A stretch of DNA of 64,000 nucleotides from Sphingobacterium kitahiroshimense (GCF_025961315.1 NZ_JAOQNK010000001.1:3348001-3412000), one strand, 5' to 3'. Positions 35,004 through 44,151 are shown, counted from the first letter of the stretch. Program-made: numbers and translations. Notes: a model not told the origin generated them from the letters alone.

Positions 35004-36334
35004 TCCTCTTCTTCTATTTCTTCATCCAAATATTTGGAATCAATTTGCTTATTTGCCTTAGCACCTAATTTCTTCAGATTCTCCACGCGCTTAATCACAT
35101 TACCAGCGCCGAAAGATAGTTTTTTAGAAGCATCTTCATGGCTTTTCAATGCTTTTTGCAATTGTGCCTGTACTTGATCCATATCTGTTAAAAATCCGTG
35201 GAATTTGTCATAAAGTGCTCCGGCTTCCTTGGCAATTTCAATAACATTACGTGTCTGTCTTTCTTGTTTCCAGATACTAGCTATGGTACGTAAGGTTGCT
35301 AAAAGCGTAGATGGGCTTACAATTACGACCTTTCTATCCCATGCATCACTAAAAAGATCTGGTTTTTCGGAAACCGACATACTCAAAGCAGATTCTATCG
35401 GCATAAAGAGTAAGACAAAATCTGGAGATTCAATACCATACAATTCATGATAATTTTTTGCAGAAAGGTCTTTGACATGATTTTCCACAGATAAAATATG
35501 CTGTCTTGCAAAAACAGCACGATCGATATCATCTTCTGCATTTACCCAACGCTCGTAAGCTATCAAAGAAACTTTCGAATCGACAATCAGATGTTTATTT
35601 TCGGGCAAATCAATAATGGCATCGGGTTGCATTCGTCTCCCATCAATATCTGTAAATGATGCCTGCAATCTAAATTCACGATCCTTCACAAGCCCCGAGC
35701 GTTCCAGAACACGTTCTAAGATTACCTCGCCCCAATTTCCCTGTTTCTTTGCGTCACCTTTAAGAGCACGCGTCAAGTTGGTCGCTTCATCCTTAATCCG
35801 CAAACTTTGCTCCATCAGCTGTTGCACCACACCTTTCAAAGAGTTTCTTTCTGCGGCTTCCTGCGAATAAGTTTTATCCACTTTCTCTTCAAAAAGTTTG
35901 ATTTTTTCTTTTAAAGGATCTAAGATCAATCCAATGGACTTCGAATTGGTTTCTGTAAATCGAAGTGTCTTTTCTTCTAAAATTTTATTGGCAATGACCT
36001 GAAACTCGGTATTAAATTGGCTTTTAATAGCAGCAATCTCCACTTTCTGCTCCTGAAACTTATCTTGCTGCGCCTCATAAAAAGAACGCGTGCTCTCTAA
36101 AGAACGTTCAACGATCAGTACATGCTCCCGTTCTTTTTCCAGTTCATCACGCAACATCGCCCGCTCTTGCAATAAACTCTGTTCACGTTGCTGCACTTTT
36201 GCCAGTTCTATTGCCATTAATTCCTTCTCCTCTCTCCACTGATTATCATCTTGATGTGAATCCTTCTTTTTCAAAGAAATTACAATTAGAACAACTAATA
36301 AAATGATAACGATAATAATATACACTGTTTCCAT
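35000..36334 (-). CDS. rmuC: DNA recombination protein RmuC
   Basis: A 444-residue protein: an N-terminal membrane anchor (residues 3-22), a long coiled coil (about 35-130) and an RmuC nuclease-like domain (about 150-420) with the conserved KGDAKKQGNWGEVILERVLE and LIVDSKVSLIAYERW segments. RmuC limits inversion at short inverted repeats and, more recently, has been linked to DNA damage tolerance. It lies downstream of the arginase-fold gene, separated from it by a terminator. Confidence 0.93.
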   Translation of the reverse strand: METVYIIIVIILLVVLIVISLKKKDSHQDDNQWREEKELMAIELAKVQQREQSLLQERAMLRDELEKEREHVLIVERSLESTRSFYEAQQDKFQEQKVEIAAIKSQFNTEFQVIANKILEEKTLRFTETNSKSIGLILDPLKEKIKLFEEKVDKTYSQEAAERNSLKGVVQQLMEQSLRIKDEATNLTRALKGDAKKQGNWGEVILERVLERSGLVKDREFRLQASFTDIDGRRMQPDAIIDLPENKHLIVDSKVSLIAYERWVNAEDDIDRAVFARQHILSVENHVKDLSAKNYHELYGIESPDFVLLFMPIESALSMSVSEKPDLFSDAWDRKVVIVSPSTLLATLRTIASIWKQERQTRNVIEIAKEAGALYDKFHGFLTDMDQVQAQLQKALKSHEDASKKLSFGAGNVIKRVENLKKLGAKANKQIDSKYLDEEIEEED

Positions 36335-36350
36335 AAATTCACTTAACTAA

Positions 36351-36376
36351 ATAAAAAATGGTCTTTTCAGACCATT
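36351..36376 (-). terminator. Terminator after the arginase-fold gene
   Basis: Minus strand AATGGTCT-GAAA-AGACCATT followed by a T-run; GNRA loop. Confidence 0.8.
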
Positions 36377-36380
36377 AAAA

Positions 36381-37565
36381 CTACTGTAACTTTTGATGAG
36401 TTCGCCACCAAAGGTCAGGCATTTCACCTGTAACAGCCATCTGATAGTCCTCATATCGACAAGGAACCAAATGATACCTTTCATTAACAGAACGTGACCC
36501 AAAATATGGAACTTGCATCCACCAGCGATCTGATTTTTTACTTTTAACAAATACCAATTCATGTTCCTCATTTTCCAGGGTCGTTCTATAGATAATATAA
36601 GACGATTTTGGTAATAAAGGGGTATCCTGCTTACGGTTATAAAAGCCATCTATAAAGCACCAGATCATCTGGGATACCAACATGGCTGTTTGCTGCATGG
36701 GATCATAAGATGGGTTAAATTCATAGAACCCGATTGAAGAACATTTATCTGACATCCCTGCGTAACGTGCAATCTGGCAGGCTTCATCGCCAAATAAACC
36801 ATTTGGCATTGCATTCGCATTGCCCGAAGCTTCAGAAGCACGGATAGCTCCAATATCAAAACTAACCATATCAGCGGCTCGCACCAGCGGTTCAGATTGA
36901 TCCATTCGACCGGCTATTGCACCGAGCCTAGTAGCATTGAAGAATAACTTATCGTACATATTCAACGATTCTTTACTTACCAAATAGGTCTGATATGCAA
37001 TATTATTTAAATTAAATAAGTAATCGGGTTCGTGCAGAATAATATGGTTCAAATATGATCTTGAATCCAGTGCAACCTGTTCACCACTTTCCTGGTTCAG
37101 ATCAAATCGACCATCTATTACGGCCACTTCCACCTTTTGCCCCAGATTTTGATAGCCTAAGTATTGTGCATAGGTCAGATCCTGACCACCACCAATTATT
37201 ATGGGAACGATATCATCGGCTAATAATTCTTCCACAACTGCTCTAAGTGCTGCGTAAGTATCTTTTATCGTTGCCCCCTCTTTAATATTACCGAGATCAA
37301 CAGCGTTGATTGCATAATCCCCTTGGTAAAGCTGATACAAATGTTTTCTTATCGCATCAGGAGATTTTGCACAGCCCTGATTATTAACAGCAGCACGATC
37401 TTCTTCTACGCCAATTATAGCCAATTGTGGCTTATCGTCTTTATCCCAAGTCGGAAATTGATTGTCATAAAAACGAACAACATTGCCAAGTTGCGAACGA
37501 AAAAATCCTTCTTCAGGAAATAGCTTTTGGGTAACAATCGGACTAAAAAAAACGGATAATGACAT
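36381..37565 (-). CDS. Arginase-fold (ureohydrolase) protein with degenerate metal site
   Basis: A 394-residue protein that databases would label formimidoylglutamase or arginase family. The fold signatures are visible, but key ligands are replaced: the His of the GGxH motif is Gln128, DAHxD reads D151-G-R153-F-D155, and the SxDxD motif reads S-F-D237-I-G239. At least three of the six binuclear Mn ligands are lost, so hydrolase activity is doubtful and a structural or regulatory role is more likely. Histidine-utilisation genes are not nearby, which also argues against HutG. Confidence 0.82.
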   Translation of the reverse strand: MSLSVFFSPIVTQKLFPEEGFFRSQLGNVVRFYDNQFPTWDKDDKPQLAIIGVEEDRAAVNNQGCAKSPDAIRKHLYQLYQGDYAINAVDLGNIKEGATIKDTYAALRAVVEELLADDIVPIIIGGGQDLTYAQYLGYQNLGQKVEVAVIDGRFDLNQESGEQVALDSRSYLNHIILHEPDYLFNLNNIAYQTYLVSKESLNMYDKLFFNATRLGAIAGRMDQSEPLVRAADMVSFDIGAIRASEASGNANAMPNGLFGDEACQIARYAGMSDKCSSIGFYEFNPSYDPMQQTAMLVSQMIWCFIDGFYNRKQDTPLLPKSSYIIYRTTLENEEHELVFVKSKKSDRWWMQVPYFGSRSVNERYHLVPCRYEDYQMAVTGEMPDLWWRTHQKLQ

Positions 37566-37638
37566 ATGATGAATTTGTGTTGACGGTAATCAAAAATTAA
37601 AACCTTGCCTTAGACAAATATCCATTTATTAACTTACT

Positions 37639-37669
37639 TTTGAAAACATTATTTTTAACGTTATCTTTA
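37639..37669 (+). promoter_or_regulatory. Promoter of the NAD-epimerase gene, box 4 nt from GTG
   Basis: TTTG, a 19-nt spacer and TATCTTTA, ending 4 nt before GTG 37674. Predicts a leaderless mRNA. Confidence 0.55.
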
Positions 37670-37673
37670 ACAT

Positions 37674-38639
37674 GTGATATTAATAACAGGAGGAACCGGA
37701 TTTTTAGGGGCTACATTGATCAAGCAATTGATCGATTTAGGAATTGATGTGATAGCTACGAAACGCTCAAACTCGATAATTCCAGAACAGCTATTATCAT
37801 CGTCTTTAATCCAATGGATTGACGCTGATATTTGTAACTACTTTGATCTTGAAGAAGCATTCCAAAATATCACTGAGGTGTACCACTGTGCCGCTGTCGT
37901 ATCTTACCAAAAACAAGATGCGGTGAACATGAAAAAAGTAAATGTTGAAGGGACCGCTTATGTTGTCAACCTTTGTCTAGCACATCAGGCCAGACTTGTT
38001 CATGTCAGTTCTGTTGCTGCATTAGGATCCAGTAAAAATCAAGCTCCTGTTAGTGAAAAAGACTATTGGGAATATGAGTCTTCGTTATCCAACTACGCAA
38101 TTTCAAAATATGAAAGTGAAATGGAAGTTTGGAGAGGTATTGCGGAAGGTTTAAATGCTGTTATCGTAAATCCATCTGTTATCATTGGAGCTTCCTCTGG
38201 TGCAAAAGGTTCCGGTGCAATATTTTCATTAATCAATAAAGGATTAAAATACTACCCAACAGGTACTGTTGGTGTGGTTGATGTTGAAGATGTGGCTTCC
38301 ATTATGCGCAATCTAATGGCACTAAAAAATATTTCAGGAGAGCGTTTTATTATCAACAATGTGAACCTCAGCAATAAGGAACTACTGGAGAAGGCAAGTG
38401 CCTTGATGGGTAAAGCAGCTCCTAAAATAGCAATCCCTCCTGCTGTACTGATGATCGCAGCTACGCTAGCGACTGCAGTTGCATCGATAAAAAAGGAAAA
38501 ATCGACCCTTACAAAAGATAGCGCTAGGGCTTCTAGCGAGAAGCTAGCCTATACAGATGCAAAATTACAACAGGCATTAGCTTTTGAATATAAACCTTTA
38601 GAAACGACCTTAAAAGAGATAGCTGTACGCTATAACTGA
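37674..38639 (+). CDS. NAD-dependent epimerase/dehydratase family protein
   Basis: A 321-residue extended SDR with the GGTGFLG NAD(P)-binding motif at residues 6-12, the VSSVAALG segment with the catalytic Ser near 114, and the NYAISKYE motif giving Tyr and Lys. The substrate is unknown; relatives include dihydroflavonol 4-reductase-like enzymes. The start is GTG: the overlapping ATG at 37672 leads straight into a stop. It lies 35 nt upstream of the SerB-like gene. Confidence 0.88.
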   Translation: MILITGGTGFLGATLIKQLIDLGIDVIATKRSNSIIPEQLLSSSLIQWIDADICNYFDLEEAFQNITEVYHCAAVVSYQKQDAVNMKKVNVEGTAYVVNLCLAHQARLVHVSSVAALGSSKNQAPVSEKDYWEYESSLSNYAISKYESEMEVWRGIAEGLNAVIVNPSVIIGASSGAKGSGAIFSLINKGLKYYPTGTVGVVDVEDVASIMRNLMALKNISGERFIINNVNLSNKELLEKASALMGKAAPKIAIPPAVLMIAATLATAVASIKKEKSTLTKDSARASSEKLAYTDAKLQQALAFEYKPLETTLKEIAVRYN

Positions 38640-38674
38640 CAATAAATAATCTAATCCTAAACTCAAACTAAACC

Positions 38675-39967
38675 GTGAAAAATTATTACATCATTGATTT
38701 TGACAGTACCTTTACGCAAGTAGAGGCTTTGGACGAATTAGCAAAAATTTCGCTAGAACATCATCCTGACAGGGAAAAGATATATCTTGAAATTGAACGC
38801 TACACCAATCTTGCAATGGAGGGTAAACTTTCATTTCGTGAAGCATTAGCTGGTCGTGTCCAATTACTACAAGCAAATAAAAGTCATCTCGACAAACTTA
38901 TTACACACCTGAAAAAGAAAGTCTCTACTTCATTCTCAAGAAATAGAGAGTTTTTTAAAAAAAATTCGGACACCGCTTGGATTGTATCTGGAGGATTTAA
39001 AGAGTTCATTACGCCAGTTGTTATTCCTTATAATATCAAAAAGGAAAATATCTACGCGAACACCTTTATATTTGATGAGCATGATAATATCATCGGATTT
39101 GACGAATCAAATCCTTTATCGGATGAAGGCGGTAAAGTAAAATTACTACAGGAATTAAAAATAGATGGTACTATTTACGGCATCGGTGATGGGTATTCTG
39201 ATTTTCAATTAAAAGAATCCGGGCTTATTGAGAAATTCTTTGCATTTACTGAAAATATTTCCAGAAAAACTGTCACTGAAAAAGCGGATTTTATTACACC
39301 TAGTTTTGATGAATTTCTATATGTCAATAATTTACCCCGCGCTATTTCCTACCCTAAAAATCGGATTCTTTGTCTGATCGTCGGAGAGGTTCCTGAAATT
39401 GCTTCTCATATATTAAAAAGAGATGGATTTTCTGTGCGCACAAAAGACACTTTTGAAGAAAAGTATACAAAAGACGTCGGCATGCTTTTACTTGGAAAAG
39501 ATATCTCTGTTTCTGAAGATCAATTATCCCGTGCCGATAAGCTCAAAACGATTGGCGTTTTAGGTGATGCAAAAAATCATCTTAACAAAGATATTTGCAA
39601 TGCAAAAGGCATTGTTGTTTTTGATGACAAAAAAGACAAAAAGAGAAACGCCGAATTTATTCCGAGAAGAATGGCCGACTTCATTAATAATGGAGATACC
39701 TACATGAGTCGCAATTTTCCAAATCTATTGCTTCCTAAAGTAAAAGATGTTACACGTTTACTTCATATCCATAAAAATGTACCTGGTATCATGGCGCAGA
39801 TTAATCTTGTCTATGCTCAAAATGATATCAATATCATATCTCAATTTCTGATGACTAAGGCTGATATAGGCTATGCTGTCACGGATATCAAAGGTGAATA
39901 TGACCGGGATTTAATCAAACAACTTAAAAAAGTTCAGAATACCATAAAATTTCGAATTTTATATTAA
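38675..39967 (+). CDS. Phosphoserine phosphatase with SerA remnant and ACT domain
   Basis: A 430-residue protein. Residues 1-215 are a HAD-IB phosphatase: nucleophile D8 and D10 in DFDSTFT, VSGGF as motif II and GDGYSD as motif III, as in SerB. Residues 230-330 resemble the N-terminal substrate lobe of D-3-phosphoglycerate dehydrogenase, and 355-430 form its C-terminal ACT domain (KNVPGIMAQIN). The NAD-binding Rossmann domain between them is absent. Longer SerB-SerA fusions of about 630 residues occur in Bacteroidota, so this looks like one after an in-frame internal deletion. The predicted role is phosphoserine to serine, perhaps serine-regulated. The start is GTG. Confidence 0.85.
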   Translation: MKNYYIIDFDSTFTQVEALDELAKISLEHHPDREKIYLEIERYTNLAMEGKLSFREALAGRVQLLQANKSHLDKLITHLKKKVSTSFSRNREFFKKNSDTAWIVSGGFKEFITPVVIPYNIKKENIYANTFIFDEHDNIIGFDESNPLSDEGGKVKLLQELKIDGTIYGIGDGYSDFQLKESGLIEKFFAFTENISRKTVTEKADFITPSFDEFLYVNNLPRAISYPKNRILCLIVGEVPEIASHILKRDGFSVRTKDTFEEKYTKDVGMLLLGKDISVSEDQLSRADKLKTIGVLGDAKNHLNKDICNAKGIVVFDDKKDKKRNAEFIPRRMADFINNGDTYMSRNFPNLLLPKVKDVTRLLHIHKNVPGIMAQINLVYAQNDINIISQFLMTKADIGYAVTDIKGEYDRDLIKQLKKVQNTIKFRILY

Positions 39968-40006
39968 AATAAAAGCGGGAACTTATAGTTCCCGCTTTTA
40001 TTTTAA
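39964..40006. terminator. Bidirectional terminator between the SerB-like gene and fthC
   Basis: A perfect 19-bp stem with TTATA loop, core AAAGCGGGAAC/GTTCCCGCTTT. Both convergent stop codons (39965-39967 and 40003-40005) lie in the stem. Confidence 0.93.
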
Positions 40007-40575
40007 TAATAATATATTGTTTTTGGTGTCACACAGACATCCAAAGGAATATCGTGCGGATCGATATCCTCGATTATCGCTATAGGTTCAAAAAATGAAA
40101 GACCGACCTTTTTAACATCAGGTCTGCATAAAGATAAAAAGCGATCGTAATAACCTTTTCCATATCCAATCCGATTCCCAGCCTTATCTGAAATTAATAA
40201 GGGAACCAGCACCATGTCAATACTCTTTTCGTCAACATAAACTCCTTCTACCGGTTCGAGTATGCCCCATTGATTATGAGCTAATGCCAACTTATCATCA
40301 TAAATATAATGACTCATCACATTAGACTGTAAATTCGATTTGGAGATAACAATTTGAATCTCCGGAAACTTTTCCTGCAAATATGAAATGAGTAGCAGCG
40401 TATTAGGTTCATGAAATTTCAGTATTGGCAAAAAGACATGACAAAATTTCACGTTTTGCCATTCCAAACGCTTTAAATTTTCTAACAGACCCAAATTTAG
40501 ATCAATCTCTTCAGACGGAGCTAATCGCGATCTTAAATGCCGATAATATGTCCTGAGTTCATTTTTGGTCATCAT
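40003..40575 (-). CDS. fthC: 5-formyltetrahydrofolate cyclo-ligase
   Basis: A 190-residue ATP-dependent enzyme converting 5-formyl-THF to 5,10-methenyl-THF. The family signature NRIGYGKGYYDRFL is near residue 145, and the N-terminal basic helix KNELRTYYRHLR is typical. The frame extends to 40614, but that codon lies within the efp terminator, so the start is one of the two adjacent ATGs at 40575 or 40572. Confidence 0.92.
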   Translation of the reverse strand: MMTKNELRTYYRHLRSRLAPSEEIDLNLGLLENLKRLEWQNVKFCHVFLPILKFHEPNTLLLISYLQEKFPEIQIVISKSNLQSNVMSHYIYDDKLALAHNQWGILEPVEGVYVDEKSIDMVLVPLLISDKAGNRIGYGKGYYDRFLSLCRPDVKKVGLSFFEPIAIIEDIDPHDIPLDVCVTPKTIYYY

Positions 40576-40580
40576 AATAG

Positions 40581-40619
40581 AAAAAAAAACGGCCTTGCAG
40601 CTGGGTGCTAACAAGACCG
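40581..40619 (-). terminator. efp terminator
   Basis: Minus strand CGGTCTTG pairs with CAAGGCCG (one G-U pair), a small inner AGC/GCT stem is possible, and nine T residues follow. A classic intrinsic terminator, unlike the palindromic ones elsewhere. Confidence 0.85.
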
Positions 40620-40648
40620 AATAATCAACCTAAACCTAAATCTTAATA

Positions 40649-41209
40649 TTATTTAACACGCTCGATGTAATCACCTGTTTGCGTATCAATTCTTACTTTA
40701 TCTCCTTGATTAATAAAAAGAGGTACTTTAATTTCAACTCCAGTTTCCACTGTTGCATTTTTTAATGCATTTGTTGAAGTATCTCCCTTTACTGCAGGCT
40801 CTGTGTATGTTATTTCTAATTCAACACTTTTAGGAGCATGCGCCATAATTGCTTCATCACTTTCAAATGCTACAATTACGTTCATACCCTCTTTCAAGAA
40901 TCGTGCCGAAGTTCCAAACAAGAACTTAGGGATATTAAACTGTTCGTAAGTGGTATTGTCCATTACAACGAAAAAGTCTCCCTCCTCATATAAATATTGA
41001 TAATCGTTTGTTTCAACACGAGCAATCTCAACACTTTCGTCAACTCGAAAACGGTATTCTACTAATTTACCAGTTTTCACATTACGCATTCTCGCTTGAT
41101 AGAAAGCACGTAAATTACCTGGTGTACGATGTATAAATTCCTCAACAGCGACTAACTCACCGTTGAATCTTAAAACATTTCCTGACTTAACGTCTGATGC
41201 TTTTGCCAT
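40649..41209 (-). CDS. efp: Translation elongation factor P, Asn-type loop
   Basis: A 186-residue EF-P that relieves ribosome stalling at polyproline stretches. The KOW-like domain I and two OB domains are complete, with C-terminal GDTSTNALK and VPLFINQGDKVRIDT motifs. The loop that carries the modified residue reads TPGNLRAF: Asn32 stands where E. coli has the beta-lysylated Lys34 and others have rhamnosylated Arg32; Arg34 lies two residues on. No EpmA or EarP gene is in the window. Confidence 0.95.
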   Translation of the reverse strand: MAKASDVKSGNVLRFNGELVAVEEFIHRTPGNLRAFYQARMRNVKTGKLVEYRFRVDESVEIARVETNDYQYLYEEGDFFVVMDNTTYEQFNIPKFLFGTSARFLKEGMNVIVAFESDEAIMAHAPKSVELEITYTEPAVKGDTSTNALKNATVETGVEIKVPLFINQGDKVRIDTQTGDYIERVK

Positions 41210-41241
41210 GATTTAAACTTTTATAATTATTTTCTGAGTCA

Positions 41242-41249
41242 CAAAACTA
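41242..41249 (-). promoter_or_regulatory. efp promoter -7 box
   Basis: TAGTTTTG on the minus strand, exact TAnnTTTG, 32 nt before ATG 41209; efp can be expressed apart from the lpx genes. Confidence 0.45.
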
Positions 41250-41284
41250 CAAAATCTAATCTTTTAATAAAAATCTAATAATTA

Positions 41285-41908
41285 TCAACTTTTATAATCT
41301 GAAATAGACAGGGTCTGGTCACAAAAATTATATTCCTTCTCTTGGTTTGAACAAATGATAAACAATCGATCTGCACGCTTTGTTTTATCAACCAATTCTA
41401 AGTACCATCCTTCACCTGCGGTATCCAAATTACTAGTTGGTTCATCCAATAACACGAAAGCAGAATCACTGCAACAAGCTAAAGCCAATTTGACACGTTG
41501 CTTCATTCCTGAGGAAAAAAATTTCAGTTCTTTGTCTATTGCATTTTCCAGGCCTAATAAGTGTACAACCTCAGGTTCACTATATCCGCTTAGATAATTC
41601 TTAAATTTAAAATGAAATTGTATTTGCTCTCGTAACGTAAATTCTTCTATTAATTCTACATAGGGCGTAGCGAGCGAAAGATATTGAAAAACCGACTCAA
41701 CATCCACTGCTTTATCATTCATTTCATAATAAATACTTCCAGCGGAAGGCGCTAAACTTCCCGAAAGCACTTTTAACAAAGTGGACTTTCCTGAACCATT
41801 AGGTCCAAGTATGGCGTATGACTTTCCGGATTCAAACTCATATGTAATATGTTTAAAAATCCATTCCCGATTATAACGCCGACCTACATCTGTTAAAATA
41901 ATTTTCAA
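41285..41908 (-). CDS. ABC transporter ATP-binding protein, orphan
   Basis: A 207-residue ATPase with Walker A GPNGSGKST (residues 35-43), signature FSSGMKQR and Walker B VLLDEPTSNLD. No permease gene is adjacent. Size and sequence recall CcmA-type exporter ATPases. It follows lpxA by 11 nt, so it is in the lipid A operon and may serve an envelope process; the partner is unknown. Confidence 0.88.
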   Translation of the reverse strand: MKIILTDVGRRYNREWIFKHITYEFESGKSYAILGPNGSGKSTLLKVLSGSLAPSAGSIYYEMNDKAVDVESVFQYLSLATPYVELIEEFTLREQIQFHFKFKNYLSGYSEPEVVHLLGLENAIDKELKFFSSGMKQRVKLALACCSDSAFVLLDEPTSNLDTAGEGWYLELVDKTKRADRLFIICSNQEKEYNFCDQTLSISDYKS

Positions 41909-41919
41909 ATGATCTAAAA

Positions 41920-42708
41920 TTAGACAGCCCTTTGATTAAATCCTTTAATAACACCTCGATTAGAGTTGCGGATAAAACCTAATATCTCGTCACGAATTTC
42001 AGTTGCCTGAAATTCAGCCTCAATGATCGCCGCCGCTTTTGTTAAATTTCTATTTTGAACAAATAGAACACGATAAATATTTTGAATTTCAGCAATCTGC
42101 TCTTCTGAGAAGCCTCTTCTCCTTAATCCAACAGAATTTATACCTGCATAAGAAATAGGCTCACGTGCCGCTTTGATAAACGGAGGTACATCTTTTCTTA
42201 CTAATGTACCACCTGTCACGAAAGCATGCGATCCAATGGTACAGAATTGATGAACTGCTACCATACCTGCCAAAACTACATAATCTCCTACGGTAATATG
42301 TCCCGCTAGTGTACTGCTATTTGAAAATATGCAGTAATCACCGATTGTACAATCGTGTGCAATATGACTATATGCCTGAATAAGGCAATTTTTTCCAATT
42401 ACTGTTTTAAATTTATCTTTTGTTCCTCTATTGATAGTAACGCATTCGCGAATAGTAGTATTATCCCCAATCTCAGCAGTTGTAATTTCACCGTCGAACT
42501 TCAAATCTTGAGGTTCACCTGAAATAACTGCTCCTGGATAAATTTTACAATTTTTACCAATACGTGCCCCATCCATAATTGTCACATTGGAACCGATCCA
42601 CGTTCCCTCCCCAATAACTACATCCCTATGGATAGTAGCAAATGGTTCTACAACAACATTTTGAGCAATCTTTGCTTCTGGATGTATATAAGCTAACGGC
42701 TGTATCAT
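41920..42708 (-). CDS. lpxA: UDP-N-acetylglucosamine acyltransferase
   Basis: A 262-residue left-handed beta-helix enzyme adding a 3-hydroxyacyl chain to UDP-GlcNAc, the first step of lipid A synthesis. Hexapeptide repeats cover about residues 10-190, with the catalytic His in the SHIAHDCTIG segment; the C-terminal helical part is typical. It lies 8 nt after lpxC/fabZ. Confidence 0.96.
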   Translation of the reverse strand: MIQPLAYIHPEAKIAQNVVVEPFATIHRDVVIGEGTWIGSNVTIMDGARIGKNCKIYPGAVISGEPQDLKFDGEITTAEIGDNTTIRECVTINRGTKDKFKTVIGKNCLIQAYSHIAHDCTIGDYCIFSNSSTLAGHITVGDYVVLAGMVAVHQFCTIGSHAFVTGGTLVRKDVPPFIKAAREPISYAGINSVGLRRRGFSEEQIAEIQNIYRVLFVQNRNLTKAAAIIEAEFQATEIRDEILGFIRNSNRGVIKGFNQRAV

Positions 42709-42716
42709 CTCTACTA

Positions 42717-44111
42717 TTATTTTACTTTCACAATCTGAGCCATTAACTCAGCTTCGCAAACAACTTTTTCACCTACCATAGCTACACCTTTCATTTTAGC
42801 AATGCCTCTGCGGATAGGTTCCGTCAAATCGCATCTAAAAATAATCGTGTCACCTGGACTTACCTGCACTTTAAATCGTGCGTTTTCAATTTTTAAAAAT
42901 AACGTCAACCAGTTCTCCGGGTCAGGAACAGTATTCAATACTAGAATACCACCTGTCTGTGCCATCGCTTCAATTTGCAATACCCCAGGGAAAATTGGCG
43001 CCCCAGGAAAATGCCCCATGAACAAGTCTTCATTCATTGTAACATTTTTCAGGCCAACTACATGATTTTCTGTTAATTCTAATATTTTATCAACCATTAA
43101 CATCGGTTGACGGTGAGGTAAAATCTTCATAATCTGCACTGTATCATATACAGGAGTCATATTTGGATCGTACACCTTAATCTTTTTTGTATTTTTATCC
43201 TTGCGGATTTGCTCTTTGATTTTCTTTGCAAAAGCAACGTTAGCGGCGTGACCAGGTCTTGCTGCCATAACATGTCCTTTCAATGGTCGACCAACTAAAG
43301 CGAGGTCACCCACCATATCTAATAACTTATGACGAGCGGGCTCATTCTGATGACGAAGCTGAATATTGCTCAAGATACCTTCTTTTGCAACAGTAACATC
43401 ATCACGGTTGAACAAATGTGATAATTTCTTCAATTCCTCAGGAGATGTTTCTTTATCAACGATAACGATCGCATTGCTTAAATCGCCACCTTTGATCAAA
43501 CCATTATCAACCAACATTTCTAATTCATGTAAAAAACAGAAAGTTCTTGAAGAAGATATTTCTTTTGAAAAATCTTCAATGGTATTAATAGCAGCATGCT
43601 GACTTCCTAATACAGGCGAATTAAAATCAATCATACACGTTAAACGGTAACCATCTAGTGGCATTGCCATGATTTCTACCTTACGTTCAGATTCTATATA
43701 ATGTATGGCATGCTGAATTTCAAAATAATCACGATCAGCTTCTAACTCTTCGAAACCAGCTTCCTCAAATTTATCAATAAATATGGCTGAACTACCATCT
43801 AAAATAGGTACTTCGGGTCCATCAATTTCAATTAATACGTTATCAATCTGTAAACCTACCAGAGCAGCCATTAAGTGTTCAATAGTACTCACACTTGCGC
43901 CATTTTGAGAAATCGTTGTACCTCTCGATGTATCTGTGACATTATCAGCATCAACCAGTATTTCTGGCTGACCTTCTAAATCAATTCTTTTAAACTTATA
44001 CCAATGATTTTCAGGAGCTTGCTTTATTGTCATAGATACAGTTTTACCTGTATGTAAACCGACTCCAGATATGACCACATCTTGCTTGATGGTTCTTTGT
44101 TTTACATTCAT
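42717..44111 (-). CDS. lpxC/fabZ: Bifunctional LpxC deacetylase / FabZ dehydratase
   Basis: A 464-residue fusion known from Bacteroidota. The N-terminal LpxC part (about 1-305) is a zinc deacetylase, the committed step of lipid A synthesis, with STIEHLMAAL and the HKLLDMVGDL metal motif. The C-terminal FabZ part (about 320-464) dehydrates beta-hydroxyacyl-ACP, with active-site motif GHFPGAPIFPGVLQIEAM. An in-frame ATG lies at 44132, but MNVKQRTIK at 44111 is the usual start. Fusion ties acyl-ACP use in lipid A to fatty acid elongation. Confidence 0.96.
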   Translation of the reverse strand: MNVKQRTIKQDVVISGVGLHTGKTVSMTIKQAPENHWYKFKRIDLEGQPEILVDADNVTDTSRGTTISQNGASVSTIEHLMAALVGLQIDNVLIEIDGPEVPILDGSSAIFIDKFEEAGFEELEADRDYFEIQHAIHYIESERKVEIMAMPLDGYRLTCMIDFNSPVLGSQHAAINTIEDFSKEISSSRTFCFLHELEMLVDNGLIKGGDLSNAIVIVDKETSPEELKKLSHLFNRDDVTVAKEGILSNIQLRHQNEPARHKLLDMVGDLALVGRPLKGHVMAARPGHAANVAFAKKIKEQIRKDKNTKKIKVYDPNMTPVYDTVQIMKILPHRQPMLMVDKILELTENHVVGLKNVTMNEDLFMGHFPGAPIFPGVLQIEAMAQTGGILVLNTVPDPENWLTLFLKIENARFKVQVSPGDTIIFRCDLTEPIRRGIAKMKGVAMVGEKVVCEAELMAQIVKVK

Positions 44112-44151
44112 TTCTAACATATATTTAATCAAAAACGACCAAAAGGTTCTT

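Noticed and set aside
38675..39967. Frameshifted or broken serA gene
   Set aside because: The frame is continuous from the phosphatase domain through the ACT domain with no stop; the missing domain is a clean in-frame absence.
42717..44111. LpxC-FabZ joint as a sequencing error or novel fusion
   Set aside because: This fusion is well known in Bacteroidota and both domains are complete.
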